Of a DNA stretch of 13,851 bases, positions 1-7,331 are shown piece after piece. The stretch's first letter is position 1. Every line of letters begins with the position of its first letter. A program made the position numbers and the translations under genes. Source of the stretch: Legionella longbeachae (GTDB lineage: Bacteria > Pseudomonadota > Gammaproteobacteria > Legionellales > Legionellaceae); NCBI GenBank assembly GCA_016191305.1, contig JACPOX010000258.1:1-13851 (forward strand). Direction: 5' to 3'. Below the pieces are notes generated by a model. It had not been told where the DNA came from. It made no database searches and saw only the letters and a program-made list of their open reading frames with translations.

Positions 1-198
1 ATCTTCTGAATTATCCAGGCACTTAAGAATAACAAGTAAATATCGACATTGCATTGCTCTATCAGGATGATCTTTACTAAGTGCTTTTAATGCTTTTATC
101 AATTTTCTTGGATCCAAACCATAACTTTTAAGTTCTGTATCAATACTCTCCCTTATGAATTTTGCTAGTAAATCATAATCAACATACGTATAACCCAT
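1..198 (-). CDS. Unrecognised protein, N-terminal 66 residues (runs off the left edge)
   Basis: An open frame begins with ATG at 198-196 and continues without a stop to base 1, so only the first 66 residues are visible. A strong Shine-Dalgarno sequence (AAGGAG, reading the minus strand) lies a few bases before the ATG, which supports this start. The protein begins MGYTYVDYDLLAKFI and is a mixed-charge, probably helical segment with several Lys-rich stretches (around residues 31-44) and two Cys (51 and 60). There is no signal peptide or obvious membrane segment. I do not recognise the family and assign no function. Its promoter would lie in the stretch 199-300. The gene reads away from argE, so the two are not separated by a shared promoter. 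Confidence 0.7.
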   Translation of the reverse strand, partial: MGYTYVDYDLLAKFIRESIDTELKSYGLDPRKLIKALKALSKDHPDRAMQCRYLLVILKCLDNSED

Positions 199-599
199 AT
201 CTGCTCTCCTTAACACCATGAATAGGATCATACTACGGTTAGTCACAATCTAAAGTTTGAGTATCATCAATTTCTATCGTCCTACTGTGTTTCTTTACGA
301 AAATACTTGATGGATACCTGTGCTTTTTTAATAAAACACAGCAGATCAACAGAATTTTCTACACTCAAACTTCCATTTGCGGCCGCGCAGTATAGTAAAA
401 TTGAATTCACTGACACGCAGTGTAAACTAATTCATAAATACAGTCATGTATTTGGATTGGGACAAAGATAGCTTTTCATCAAGTTTGTCTCATTTTTACA
501 TTAGACTTCTTTCCATAGCCCAAGTAATGAGACAAAGTCGTACAAAAAATGGCTAAGAAGCATAGCATGTTGAAAATAATTTTTATGCGAGATTGGCCC
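199..599. other. Gene-free stretch of about 400 bases with an inverted repeat
   Basis: No convincing gene is visible. The left part should carry the promoter of the leftward gene at 1-198; the right part is downstream of argE. The clearest structure is a perfect 11-base inverted repeat, TTTGTCTCATT (484-494) and AATGAGACAAA (526-536), with a 31-base spacer. A related direct copy, GGGACAAAG, lies at 459-467. The hairpin is not followed by a T-run on either strand, so it is not a standard intrinsic terminator. A 53-codon frame at 310-471 has no ribosome binding site and is not called. Confidence 0.5.
484..536. repeat. Perfect 11-bp inverted repeat downstream of argE
   Basis: Arms TTTGTCTCATT (484-494) and AATGAGACAAA (526-536) are exact reverse complements around a 31-base spacer. 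It lies 63 bases beyond the argE stop codon in the direction of argE transcription. It might be an operator, a structured 3' end, or a remnant of a mobile element end; the sequence does not decide between these. Confidence 0.5.
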
Positions 600-1790
600 T
601 CACGGAGGGTTTGGAATGGAGTCTATTGCACCGAGTAACAAAGGCGATTTCATTAATGTAAGCAAAAATTCCTCACATTGCTTTATTTGAGATAAACTGA
701 CAAATTCATTGGCACGATGTGCTTGTTCAATACTACCTGGACCACAGATTAAAGTAGATATTTTTGCTTGTTGGAACATCCCTGCTTCAGTTGCATAAGC
801 TACTTTTGACAAACTTTTTTCAGAAAATAATGCTTGGACTGCCAGAACAAATGGATCAGTTTTTGGTGTATCCAATCCAGGGGCATTAGCAATCATATCC
901 AGAAAAATTTCTGCACTTAATTGCTCCTTTTGCATCGCGGGTAGCAATTCATTCTTAACAAACAGGTTAATTTTGTTATGTATGTCGCTGTCCTTGTCAG
1001 AAGCTAAGTTACGAAACTCAAAAATAAATTCACATAAACTAGGGATCGTATTATAGGAATTTCCACCTTTAATAAGATTAGTTGCTAATGTAGTATAAGG
1101 AACATCATAGTCATCATCCTTCATTCCTATTGTTTTATAATGATCAGCAAGTTGTCGAAGAAAGGCTATAAATGTAGCTGCATGTTCGATTGCATTGCAA
1201 CCTTGGTCGGTTAAAGATGAATGAGCAGCGACTCCATGAATCTGACAGCGATAAGAACGTTTCCCTTTATGGCCTATAACAGGCCTCATCAAAGTGGGCT
1301 CGCCAACAATACAAACTTTAGGGTGATAATGGAGTTGATTTATTTTCTCAATTAAATAAGGAGCTCCTAGACAGCCTATTTCTTCATCATAAGAAAAGGC
1401 AAAATGGATAGGAAATGATAATTTAAGGGCTTTAAACTTTGGTACAAGGCTCATGACGACAGCAAGAAAACCTTTCATATCACAAGCACCACGCCCAAAC
1501 ACATTATCCTCTATTAACGTGGCAACAAAGGGATCGCTATCCCATTGCTGGCCATCGACTGGTACAACATCCGTATGTCCTGATAAAATGATTCCTCCCT
1601 GCAAACTTCCATTGCTAGCAGGAATTGACGCCAAAAGATTCGCTTTGGATTCTGCTGGTGCATTAATGATATCAACTTCTATGCCTTGGTCATTAAATTC
1701 ATTGGCTAAAAAGTCGATCATCGATAAGTTCGAATTTCTCGAGGTAGTATCAAAAGAAATCAATTGTTTTAACCACTTTAAGCTTGTCAT
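600..1790 (-). CDS. argE: Acetylornithine deacetylase (M20 family, ArgE type)
   Basis: A cytosolic zinc hydrolase that would remove the acetyl group from N-acetylornithine to give ornithine for arginine synthesis. The 396 residues cover the whole M20 fold. Visible metal and catalytic residues are His72 in SGHTD, Asp104 in GACDMKG, the Glu136-Glu137 pair in DEEIG, Glu164 in VGEPT and His358 in AHRANEF. The dimerisation-domain motif AAHSS (His190) followed by NAIEHA is typical of the ArgE branch rather than DapE. The ATG at 1790 has only a weak AGGA seven bases upstream, but no better start is seen and the length fits the family. A perfect TATAAT lies on this strand at 1846-1841. No other arginine gene is nearby, so a related N-acyl amino acid deacetylase activity cannot be excluded. 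Divergent from the phosphatase gene at 1937. Confidence 0.88.
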   Translation of the reverse strand: MTSLKWLKQLISFDTTSRNSNLSMIDFLANEFNDQGIEVDIINAPAESKANLLASIPASNGSLQGGIILSGHTDVVPVDGQQWDSDPFVATLIEDNVFGRGACDMKGFLAVVMSLVPKFKALKLSFPIHFAFSYDEEIGCLGAPYLIEKINQLHYHPKVCIVGEPTLMRPVIGHKGKRSYRCQIHGVAAHSSLTDQGCNAIEHAATFIAFLRQLADHYKTIGMKDDDYDVPYTTLATNLIKGGNSYNTIPSLCEFIFEFRNLASDKDSDIHNKINLFVKNELLPAMQKEQLSAEIFLDMIANAPGLDTPKTDPFVLAVQALFSEKSLSKVAYATEAGMFQQAKISTLICGPGSIEQAHRANEFVSLSQIKQCEEFLLTLMKSPLLLGAIDSIPNPP

Positions 1791-1840
1791 GCAAATATCC
1801 TATATCATTGAGTGCAAGGTAGTCGTCTTTCAAAGAGAAA

Positions 1841-1846
1841 ATTATA
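1841..1846 (-). promoter_or_regulatory. Candidate -10 element for argE
   Basis: The minus strand reads TATAAT here, 50 bases before the argE ATG. No good -35 hexamer is found 16-18 bases further upstream (the best is CATTAA-like), so this is a tentative promoter resting mainly on the perfect -10. Confidence 0.4.
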
Positions 1847-1936
1847 CTCTTTTTTATTGATTTTAATGAAATTTAATTGCTTTTTTTTCCTCTCTTAAGT
1901 TAATTTACCCAATTTGTCCTACTTAGGATGTAAGCC

Positions 1937-3556
1937 ATGCAAAAATCTATCTGTGCCCTTTTTCTTGTTCTAAGCTGTCTAAATACTCATGCTCAAATCA
2001 GTCAGCCTAAATTGATTATCCAATTGGTAATTGATCAATTGCGTGGCGATTTAATTCATAAACACCAACAACAATTTGGTAAAGAAGGGTTTAACTATTT
2101 ACTAAATTATGGCATTGATTATCACAATACTCATCATCCACATGCAAATACAACTACTTGCGCAGGGCATGCCACTGTGGCAACAGGAAGCTATCCGGCA
2201 TTGCATGGTATAATTAACAATGAATGGTATGACAGAAAGTCTCAGCAAATGGTCTATTGTATGGAAGATTTAAAAACCAATATACTGCATACAAACCATA
2301 CTCGTACTATTATTCCTGGACGTTCTCCTCAAAATTTATATGCCTCGACTTTAAGCGATGAAATCATGCTTTCTCAAAAAGGGCGCGCCTATAGCGTATC
2401 ATTAAAAGATCGCTCAGCAATTACCCTTGCAGGTCACGCGGGTAAAGCATTTTGGTTTGATACAACGAATGGGGGGTTTATTACAAGTGATTATTACTAT
2501 AGTAAATACCCTCAATGGGTCAAAAAGTGGAATAAAAAATATCATCCACAAGATTTTGACTGGAATCTTGGTCGTCCTAAAGCCGAATACCAAAATGCCA
2601 ATTCACCAGCATTTCATCATGAGAATGAGCTTTTTGGACAAACATTCCCCCATCATGTAAATCAATATCCAAATCCAGAATATTTTAAAGCACTCTCCAG
2701 CACCCCAAAAGCAGATCAGTTAACCGCACACTTTGCAGAACAACTTTTAATTGAGGAACATTTAGGTCAAAACCCTGATAAAACTGATTACTTGGCGATT
2801 AGTTTCTCTGCAGTTGATGTAATTGGCCATCGATTTGGTCCTAACAGTCTAGAAGCTGAAGATAATTTATTAGAGCTGGACAAAACTTTGGAGCATCTCT
2901 TTACCACCATTGACAATGAGGTCGGTCTAGATAATACCTTGATTATACTTACAGCAGATCATGGCGTAAATGATGGTCCAACCTATCTTAAAGAATATCA
3001 AATAAAGGAAATCAAACCTATTGATATTCCTAAAATGGAAGAATACATTCGTACTGTATTAAAAAAACAATTTAAGCTTCCTCCACAAACACTGATGTCC
3101 ATTACTCCACCATTTATCTATCTAAATCACCAAGTGATACATCAACAAAAATGCAAATTGGATGAAGTGAAGCATTCGCTTGCTCAAGCATTAACTTTAA
3201 AACCTGGAGTATTTAAAGCTTATGCTTTGCCAATTACGCACATTGAAAAAGATTGGTTGAGTTCTAAAGTCAATAAAATGTACTATCCCTATCGTTCAGG
3301 AGATATCTATCTAATCCAGCCACCTAATCAATCAAATAGTGCTGCAAGCAAAGACAGAGTTGCTCATGGTAGTCCTTGGCAATATGACAGTTATGTTCCC
3401 TTATTATTTACACATCCAAATTTTAATGCTCAACGCATTTTTCGCCCTGTCTATACGACAGATATTGCCTCTACTTTATCAGCATTACTTATGATTAAAA
3501 CTCCGTCTGCATCAGTTGGACAACCATTAAATGAAGTAATAGAGGTTTTTAATTAA
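1937..3556 (+). CDS. Secreted PafA-type alkaline phosphatase (type I phosphodiesterase superfamily)
   Basis: An exported metallophosphatase expected to release phosphate from organic phosphoesters in the periplasm or outside the cell. The first 19 residues form a signal peptide with a likely THA|Q cleavage after Ala19; Cys14 leaves a less likely lipoprotein reading. Residues typical of the PafA monoesterase branch can be placed: metal ligands Asp33, Asp294, His298, Asp341, His342 and His477; nucleophile Thr74 in TCAGHAT; Asn95 in GIINNEWYD; and the Lys157-Asp-Arg159 pair. The Lys/Arg pair separates PafA-like monoesterases from the diesterase members. The length of 539 residues matches the family. 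The ATG has AGGA eight bases upstream. The gene stands alone, divergent from argE and 142 bases before udk. No Pho box was recognised upstream; PafA enzymes are described as phosphate-irrepressible. Substrate is not known from sequence. Confidence 0.85.
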   Translation: MQKSICALFLVLSCLNTHAQISQPKLIIQLVIDQLRGDLIHKHQQQFGKEGFNYLLNYGIDYHNTHHPHANTTTCAGHATVATGSYPALHGIINNEWYDRKSQQMVYCMEDLKTNILHTNHTRTIIPGRSPQNLYASTLSDEIMLSQKGRAYSVSLKDRSAITLAGHAGKAFWFDTTNGGFITSDYYYSKYPQWVKKWNKKYHPQDFDWNLGRPKAEYQNANSPAFHHENELFGQTFPHHVNQYPNPEYFKALSSTPKADQLTAHFAEQLLIEEHLGQNPDKTDYLAISFSAVDVIGHRFGPNSLEAEDNLLELDKTLEHLFTTIDNEVGLDNTLIILTADHGVNDGPTYLKEYQIKEIKPIDIPKMEEYIRTVLKKQFKLPPQTLMSITPPFIYLNHQVIHQQKCKLDEVKHSLAQALTLKPGVFKAYALPITHIEKDWLSSKVNKMYYPYRSGDIYLIQPPNQSNSAASKDRVAHGSPWQYDSYVPLLFTHPNFNAQRIFRPVYTTDIASTLSALLMIKTPSASVGQPLNEVIEVFN

Positions 3557-3698
3557 TGATTAATTAACAAGTATTATAAGAGAGGGTTCTTTGGGGAGAT
3601 CCCATACACAGCATTTATTATAAAGCATACAGTGAATTAAAGATTGAATTTCAGACAAAAAAGCTTTAGTATTTGCCGAAATTTTTAACGAAATCATC

Positions 3699-4331
3699 AT
3701 GAACAAACAAGCGATAATTATCGGGATTTCAGGCCCTTCTGCATCAGGTAAAAGTCTTTTAGCTAATACAATTGTTAATGAGTTAGGCTCAGAACAAGTA
3801 GTAGTTATTTCCGAAGATGCCTACTACAAAGACAATGGCCATTTACCTTTCAGTGAAAGGGAAAAAATAAATTATGATCATCCCGATTCTTTTGATCACT
3901 TATTACTATGCGAACACTTACGTCAATTAAGAGAAGGTCAATCGGTTGAAATTCCAATCTATTCACATTCCAAGCATATGCGTTTATCCGAAACAAGAAC
4001 GGTTGGACAGCATGCTATTATTATCCTTGAAGGAATATTGCTCTTTAGCGATAAAGAGTTACGGGAAATAATGGATATCCGAATTTTTATGTCTACTCCT
4101 CTGGACGTATGCCTCACTAGACGTTTAAAAAGAGATGTTGTAGAACGGCATAGAACCTTTGAATCTGTGGTTCATCAATATGAAACAACTGTACGCCCCA
4201 TGTATTTACAGTTCATTGAACCATCCAGTCGCTACGCCGATATCATTGTTCCGCGTGGCGGAGAAAACAGGATTGCTATTGAAATGATTCAAGCAAAAAT
4301 GCGTGAATTATTAGCATCACACACTAATTAA
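3699..4331 (+). CDS. udk: Uridine/cytidine kinase
   Basis: Phosphorylates uridine and cytidine to UMP and CMP with ATP or GTP in the pyrimidine salvage pathway; cytosolic, usually a tetramer. The P-loop GPSASGKS is at residues 12-19. It is followed by the nucleoside-binding segment SEDAYYKD and by NYDHPDSFD, the Walker-B-like region IILEGILLF, and TRRLKRDVVERHR, the lid region. The C-terminal run TVRPMYLQFIEPSSRYADII is typical of Udk. At 210 residues it is close to the E. coli enzyme (213). The ATG lacks a good Shine-Dalgarno sequence, but the protein aligns with the family from this start. The stop is 14 bases before fabI on the same strand, so the two are probably cotranscribed; the link is positional, not metabolic. 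Confidence 0.93.
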   Translation: MNKQAIIIGISGPSASGKSLLANTIVNELGSEQVVVISEDAYYKDNGHLPFSEREKINYDHPDSFDHLLLCEHLRQLREGQSVEIPIYSHSKHMRLSETRTVGQHAIIILEGILLFSDKELREIMDIRIFMSTPLDVCLTRRLKRDVVERHRTFESVVHQYETTVRPMYLQFIEPSSRYADIIVPRGGENRIAIEMIQAKMRELLASHTN

Positions 4332-4345
4332 TTTAGGAGAAAATA

Positions 4346-5134
4346 GTGGGATTTCTAGCTGGTAAAAAAGCACTCATTATTGGTCTAGCAAGCAATAGAT
4401 CCATTGCTTACGGTATTGCCAAGGCATTTTATGAACAGGGCGCAGAATTAGCCTTCACTTATCAAAATGAGCGTCTGAAAGAACGTGTAGAAACAATGGC
4501 CGCGGAATTTAATTCGACACTAACTTTTCCCTGTGATGTAGCCCATGATGATGAGATTAATTCCCTTTTTTCCAATCTCGGCAAGCACTGGAATAAATTG
4601 GACATCTTGATTCATTCTGTTGCATATGCTCCAGCAGACCAAATCAGTGGTGACTTTGTAGAATCATGTACTCGAGAAGGATTTAAAATCGCTCATGATA
4701 TCAGCGCCTACAGTCTGATTGGCCTTGCTCAAGCAGCCTTACCTATGATGAAAGAAACTCAAGGTTCTCTTTTAACCCTAAGTTATTATGGTGCTGAGAA
4801 AGCAGTACCCAATTATAATGTCATGGGTGTAGCTAAAGCGAGTTTAGAAGCTTCTGTACGCTATCTGGCAGCAAGCCTTGGTCCTAAAGGAATACGGGTT
4901 AATGCTATATCCGCAGGACCAATCAAAACGCTAGCTGCGGCTGGTATCAAAGACTTTCGTAAAATTCAAAATGCCTATGCCAGTATTACTCCCTTACAAC
5001 GAAATGTCACTACCGAAGAAGTGGGTAATACTGCAGCATTTCTTTGTTCTAATATGGCATCAGGAATTACCGGTGAAGTAGTGCACGTAGATGCAGGTTA
5101 TCATGCGGTATCAACTATGAGTGATATTGGTTAA
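4346..5134 (+). CDS. fabI: NADH-dependent enoyl-[acyl-carrier-protein] reductase
   Basis: Carries out the last reduction of each fatty acid elongation cycle, turning trans-2-enoyl-ACP into acyl-ACP. It is a short-chain dehydrogenase-fold tetramer in the cytosol. The start is GTG, chosen because AGGAG lies six bases upstream and the protein then begins [16 protein letters not shown], the usual FabI N-terminus with the glycine-rich cofactor loop. The FabI-specific catalytic pattern is present: Tyr147 in SYYGAEK, Tyr157 and Lys164 in [17 protein letters not shown] (residues 190-198) is the mobile substrate-binding loop. The length of 262 residues equals E. coli FabI. Position 93, where changes in E. 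coli give triclosan resistance, is Ala, a residue also found in naturally sensitive enzymes. It lies 14 bases after udk and is followed by a large palindrome that may end the transcript. Confidence 0.95.
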   Translation: MGFLAGKKALIIGLASNRSIAYGIAKAFYEQGAELAFTYQNERLKERVETMAAEFNSTLTFPCDVAHDDEINSLFSNLGKHWNKLDILIHSVAYAPADQISGDFVESCTREGFKIAHDISAYSLIGLAQAALPMMKETQGSLLTLSYYGAEKAVPNYNVMGVAKASLEASVRYLAASLGPKGIRVNAISAGPIKTLAAAGIKDFRKIQNAYASITPLQRNVTTEEVGNTAAFLCSNMASGITGEVVHVDAGYHAVSTMSDIG

Positions 5135-5152
5135 TTTAATATCACATCGTAT

Positions 5153-5209
5153 GTAGGTGGGCCTCTGGCCCAACCTAAACATCCTTGTTGGGCCAGGGGC
5201 CCGACCTAC
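5153..5209. repeat. Large palindrome between convergent genes (REP-like, possible bidirectional terminator)
   Basis: The left arm at 5153-5174 and the right arm at 5187-5209 pair over 21 of 23 positions, with one unpaired base and one mismatch, around a 12-base loop. The arms begin GTAGGTGGGCC and end GGGCCCGACCTAC, so the element is GC-rich in an AT-rich surround. It lies between the fabI stop and the stop of the convergent gene at 5231-5488. A stem of this size would stall transcription from either side, but there is no T-run, so it is more like a repetitive extragenic palindrome than a plain terminator. Its copy number in the genome cannot be seen from here. Confidence 0.75.
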
Positions 5210-5230
5210 AAATACAATCTCTTCTGTAAA

Positions 5231-5488
5231 CTACTTACTTTGCTTTGCTTTATTTTCAATTTCAGTATCAACTGGACTTAAGTTATTTTCTTGAAAATCT
5301 TTTTTCTCTTGGGTATCAGTCGCCCCAATCTGGGTATTAAGAGTACGAGCAAGCTCAGCTGCAGTATCTACAGGATCATAAGTATTTTCTAATTCATCCA
5401 GAACTATATCTTTTTTGTTTTTATTTTCTTCATGTGATTTTTGTGATTCTTGATAAATTTTATCCCATTTGGATGATGGATTAGACAT
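5231..5488 (-). CDS. Small, highly charged, probably disordered protein
   Basis: An 85-residue protein rich in Lys, Glu, Asp, Asn and Gln, with no hydrophobic segment, no Cys and no recognised domain. It begins MSNPSSKWDKIYQESQKSHE; only residues 30-55 (LDELENTYDPVDTAAELA) look able to form an ordered helix. PVDT occurs twice, in YDPVDTAAEL and LSPVDTEIEN, which hints at a degenerate internal repeat. The ATG has GGGGA about seven bases upstream, supporting translation. KWDKIY recalls the start of some SAM-dependent methyltransferases, but none of the methyltransferase motifs follow, so I do not use that name. It is convergent with fabI and divergent from the membrane protein gene at 5727; the shared 238-base spacer holds the PmrA-like box. 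Function unknown. Confidence 0.65.
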   Translation of the reverse strand: MSNPSSKWDKIYQESQKSHEENKNKKDIVLDELENTYDPVDTAAELARTLNTQIGATDTQEKKDFQENNLSPVDTEIENKAKQSK

Positions 5489-5642
5489 ATTAAATCCCCA
5501 AAATTTACTTAACTTAATTATAGCTCATCAACAAAATTTATTTTCCTTTTTTCAGATCACCATTTAATTGCTCAAAAATAAGCAAATAATAAATCTTTTT
5601 AATACAAATAATTACGTTTTTGTTTAAGAAAAATACATATAG

Positions 5643-5662
5643 TTTAATATTTTCTTAACATT
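5643..5662 (+). promoter_or_regulatory. Candidate PmrA box with promoter
   Basis: Two 9-base half-sites in tandem, TTTAATATT (5643-5651) and CTTAACATT (5654-5662), are separated by two bases. The PmrA element described for Legionella and Coxiella is CTTAATATT, two bases, CTTAATATT, so each half matches at 8 of 9 positions with the right spacing. It ends 64 bases before the ATG at 5727. Possible -10 hexamers follow at 5665-5670 (TATGAT) and 5676-5681 (TATAAG). The surround is very AT-rich, which raises the chance of a fortuitous match. Confidence 0.6.
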
Positions 5663-5726
5663 CTTATGATAAAACTATAAGAATAACTCGAAAAAAGATT
5701 AGTAGAAAATATTTAGGTGATATGTT

Positions 5727-7280
5727 ATGCATAACGTAAAAATTGGCGATATAAAACACTCCATTTTTGGAAAACAGCCAATTACCCATCTTTTATTTAA
5801 AGAATATGCATTTAATTTAAACCAACTTGAATCAGAATTATCAACACTCTATAAACTCTTTATTTCCAACAAACATAAACTCAAAAAAAACAGTGACCTA
5901 GCTTATTATCTGCGTTATTTGATTGAGACTATGATCTACTATTATCAATGTGATCCTGTTCACGACAAATTAAACGAACTCATAAAAAAAAGAGAAGCGA
6001 TCGATACTTTCTTTGGAGAAATGATTTCTCACGATAAAAAGGAAAAAAAAGAAAAAACTTTTTCTTCTTTTTTATTCGATGGTATGAAGAATACCACCTT
6101 AGATTATCTCTCTTCTTTGACTACTCTTGCCAAGACAAAAGAACATATTAGCACCCTAAATGCAAATCGAATTTATTGGATTTATTGTCGGAATTTAGCG
6201 ATCCACGCCATTAACCACATTAAGGACAGTAACATCCCGGATTTCATCAAGCAAGTCAACAACCATATAGGATATCAATTCAATCCTGACACATTCATAC
6301 AAGTATTGAATAAACCAAAACAAGTTTTGTACCTATTAAGTGTTGGCATCTATGCCCTTCGTTTTATGATTAACCTCATAACAATGACTAAACATATTAT
6401 TCTTGCTTCACTCAATGAAAAATTGTCCACCCAAAGCATCGTAGAAAATGAAATAGAAAAACGAGGCTTTCAGATGCTCAATGACTGTACTTTTGGCACT
6501 GTCAATTTATTAACGAATTATAATCAATTATTTAATATTTCATCAAAATCTGCTTTACAGATAAATGTGGTATTCGCTTACTTTGCAATTGCCTTATTGG
6601 TTGCTCAATGGTCTGTTGAAGCGGTAAAACATGAAAGGCGCGTCTCTGAATTAAAGGGACAACTTACATCTGGAGATCCTATTCTAAGCGATCTAGAACG
6701 TAAGGTCATTGAACGCCAAGTGGACATCCTAGAGGATGAATGGGAAGTGCAATGTTCCTATTATCTATTCAACATTACTGCAGCTAGTTTGATGGCTATG
6801 AGCCTCGGAGCAACCATTATTTTTACAGGACCTTTTGCCTTAACTGGCTTAGCTCTTGTGAGTATGATATCTACTGCCCTTTTCAACACAGCCAATCAAT
6901 ATAAAAGTTACCAACAAAAATGCATTGCTGTTCGCCGTGAACAGAAAAATGAGTTAATACCAGAAGATACTCATCATCAGCAACTTCTCAAAGAATTAAA
7001 CGAAGAGAGCAGTCAAGCCCATTCTCTTTTTTGGAAGACTTTAGTTTATAATATAGCCGGACCTAGCTTTATAATAACAGCAGCAGCAATTTCTTGGCCA
7101 ATTTCTTTAGGACTAACCCTAACTTATTTAGCTTACCAGGTGAATTGTAACTATAAAAAACAACAAGATGATGAAAAAAAAGAGGATCGAGATCTTTATC
7201 GCCTATTTGACAATAAGCCTGATAACCAACCAAAAGAAATACAATTGGATGAGCAACAAAAAATAGAAAAATCTTTTTGA
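5727..7280 (+). CDS. Multi-pass membrane protein of unknown function, candidate Dot/Icm effector
   Basis: I do not recognise this 517-residue protein. It has no signal peptide. Residues 1-195 are polar and helical, with a Lys/Glu-rich patch at 103-110. Hydrophobic blocks follow at about 200-228, 278-300, 344-388 (long enough for two passes) and 438-472. Between them lie charged helical stretches at 300-342 and 400-432 that could form coiled coils. The last 40 residues are charged (KKQQDDEKKEDRDL, then DEQQKIEKSF). ATG at 5727 follows AGGTGA by six bases. A PmrA-like box is just upstream. Membrane segments late in the chain, a cytosolic-looking N-terminus and a Glu/Lys-rich tail are common in Legionella effectors that insert into host membranes, but that role is an inference. 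The gene is more AT-rich than fabI or pyrG, with long A-runs, which fits acquired DNA. Confidence 0.85.
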   Translation: MHNVKIGDIKHSIFGKQPITHLLFKEYAFNLNQLESELSTLYKLFISNKHKLKKNSDLAYYLRYLIETMIYYYQCDPVHDKLNELIKKREAIDTFFGEMISHDKKEKKEKTFSSFLFDGMKNTTLDYLSSLTTLAKTKEHISTLNANRIYWIYCRNLAIHAINHIKDSNIPDFIKQVNNHIGYQFNPDTFIQVLNKPKQVLYLLSVGIYALRFMINLITMTKHIILASLNEKLSTQSIVENEIEKRGFQMLNDCTFGTVNLLTNYNQLFNISSKSALQINVVFAYFAIALLVAQWSVEAVKHERRVSELKGQLTSGDPILSDLERKVIERQVDILEDEWEVQCSYYLFNITAASLMAMSLGATIIFTGPFALTGLALVSMISTALFNTANQYKSYQQKCIAVRREQKNELIPEDTHHQQLLKELNEESSQAHSLFWKTLVYNIAGPSFIITAAAISWPISLGLTLTYLAYQVNCNYKKQQDDEKKEDRDLYRLFDNKPDNQPKEIQLDEQQKIEKSF

Positions 7281-7331
7281 TTTCAGCTTTGTAATCTAAA
7301 AACAGCGCTCTATTTTCCTTCATTTAACATA

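Noticed and set aside
379..408. Adjacent NotI (GCGGCCGC) and EcoRI (GAATTC) sites suggesting vector or linker sequence
   Set aside because: The surrounding bases are ordinary AT-rich host-like sequence and no vector segment is recognisable, so chance occurrence is more likely.
310..471. A 53-codon plus-strand frame beginning ATGGATACC
   Set aside because: No Shine-Dalgarno sequence, no recognisable protein character, and such a length is expected by chance in 400 bases.
3585..3606. GGG/CCC pairing after the phosphatase gene as an intrinsic terminator
   Set aside because: The stem is short and mismatched and has no following T-run.
4616..4630. FabI Ala93 at the triclosan-related position as a resistance change
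   Set aside because: Ala is a natural residue at this position in several FabI enzymes and does not by itself mean resistance.
6040..6075. Long A-runs in the 517-residue gene as a programmed frameshift site
   Set aside because: The frame continues normally through the runs with no overlapping alternative product of note, and AT-rich genes often contain such runs.
7069..7323. Minus-strand open frame overlapping the end of the 517-residue gene
   Set aside because: It is antisense to a well-supported gene, has no good ribosome binding site, and its hydrophobic look comes from reading A-rich coding DNA on the other strand.
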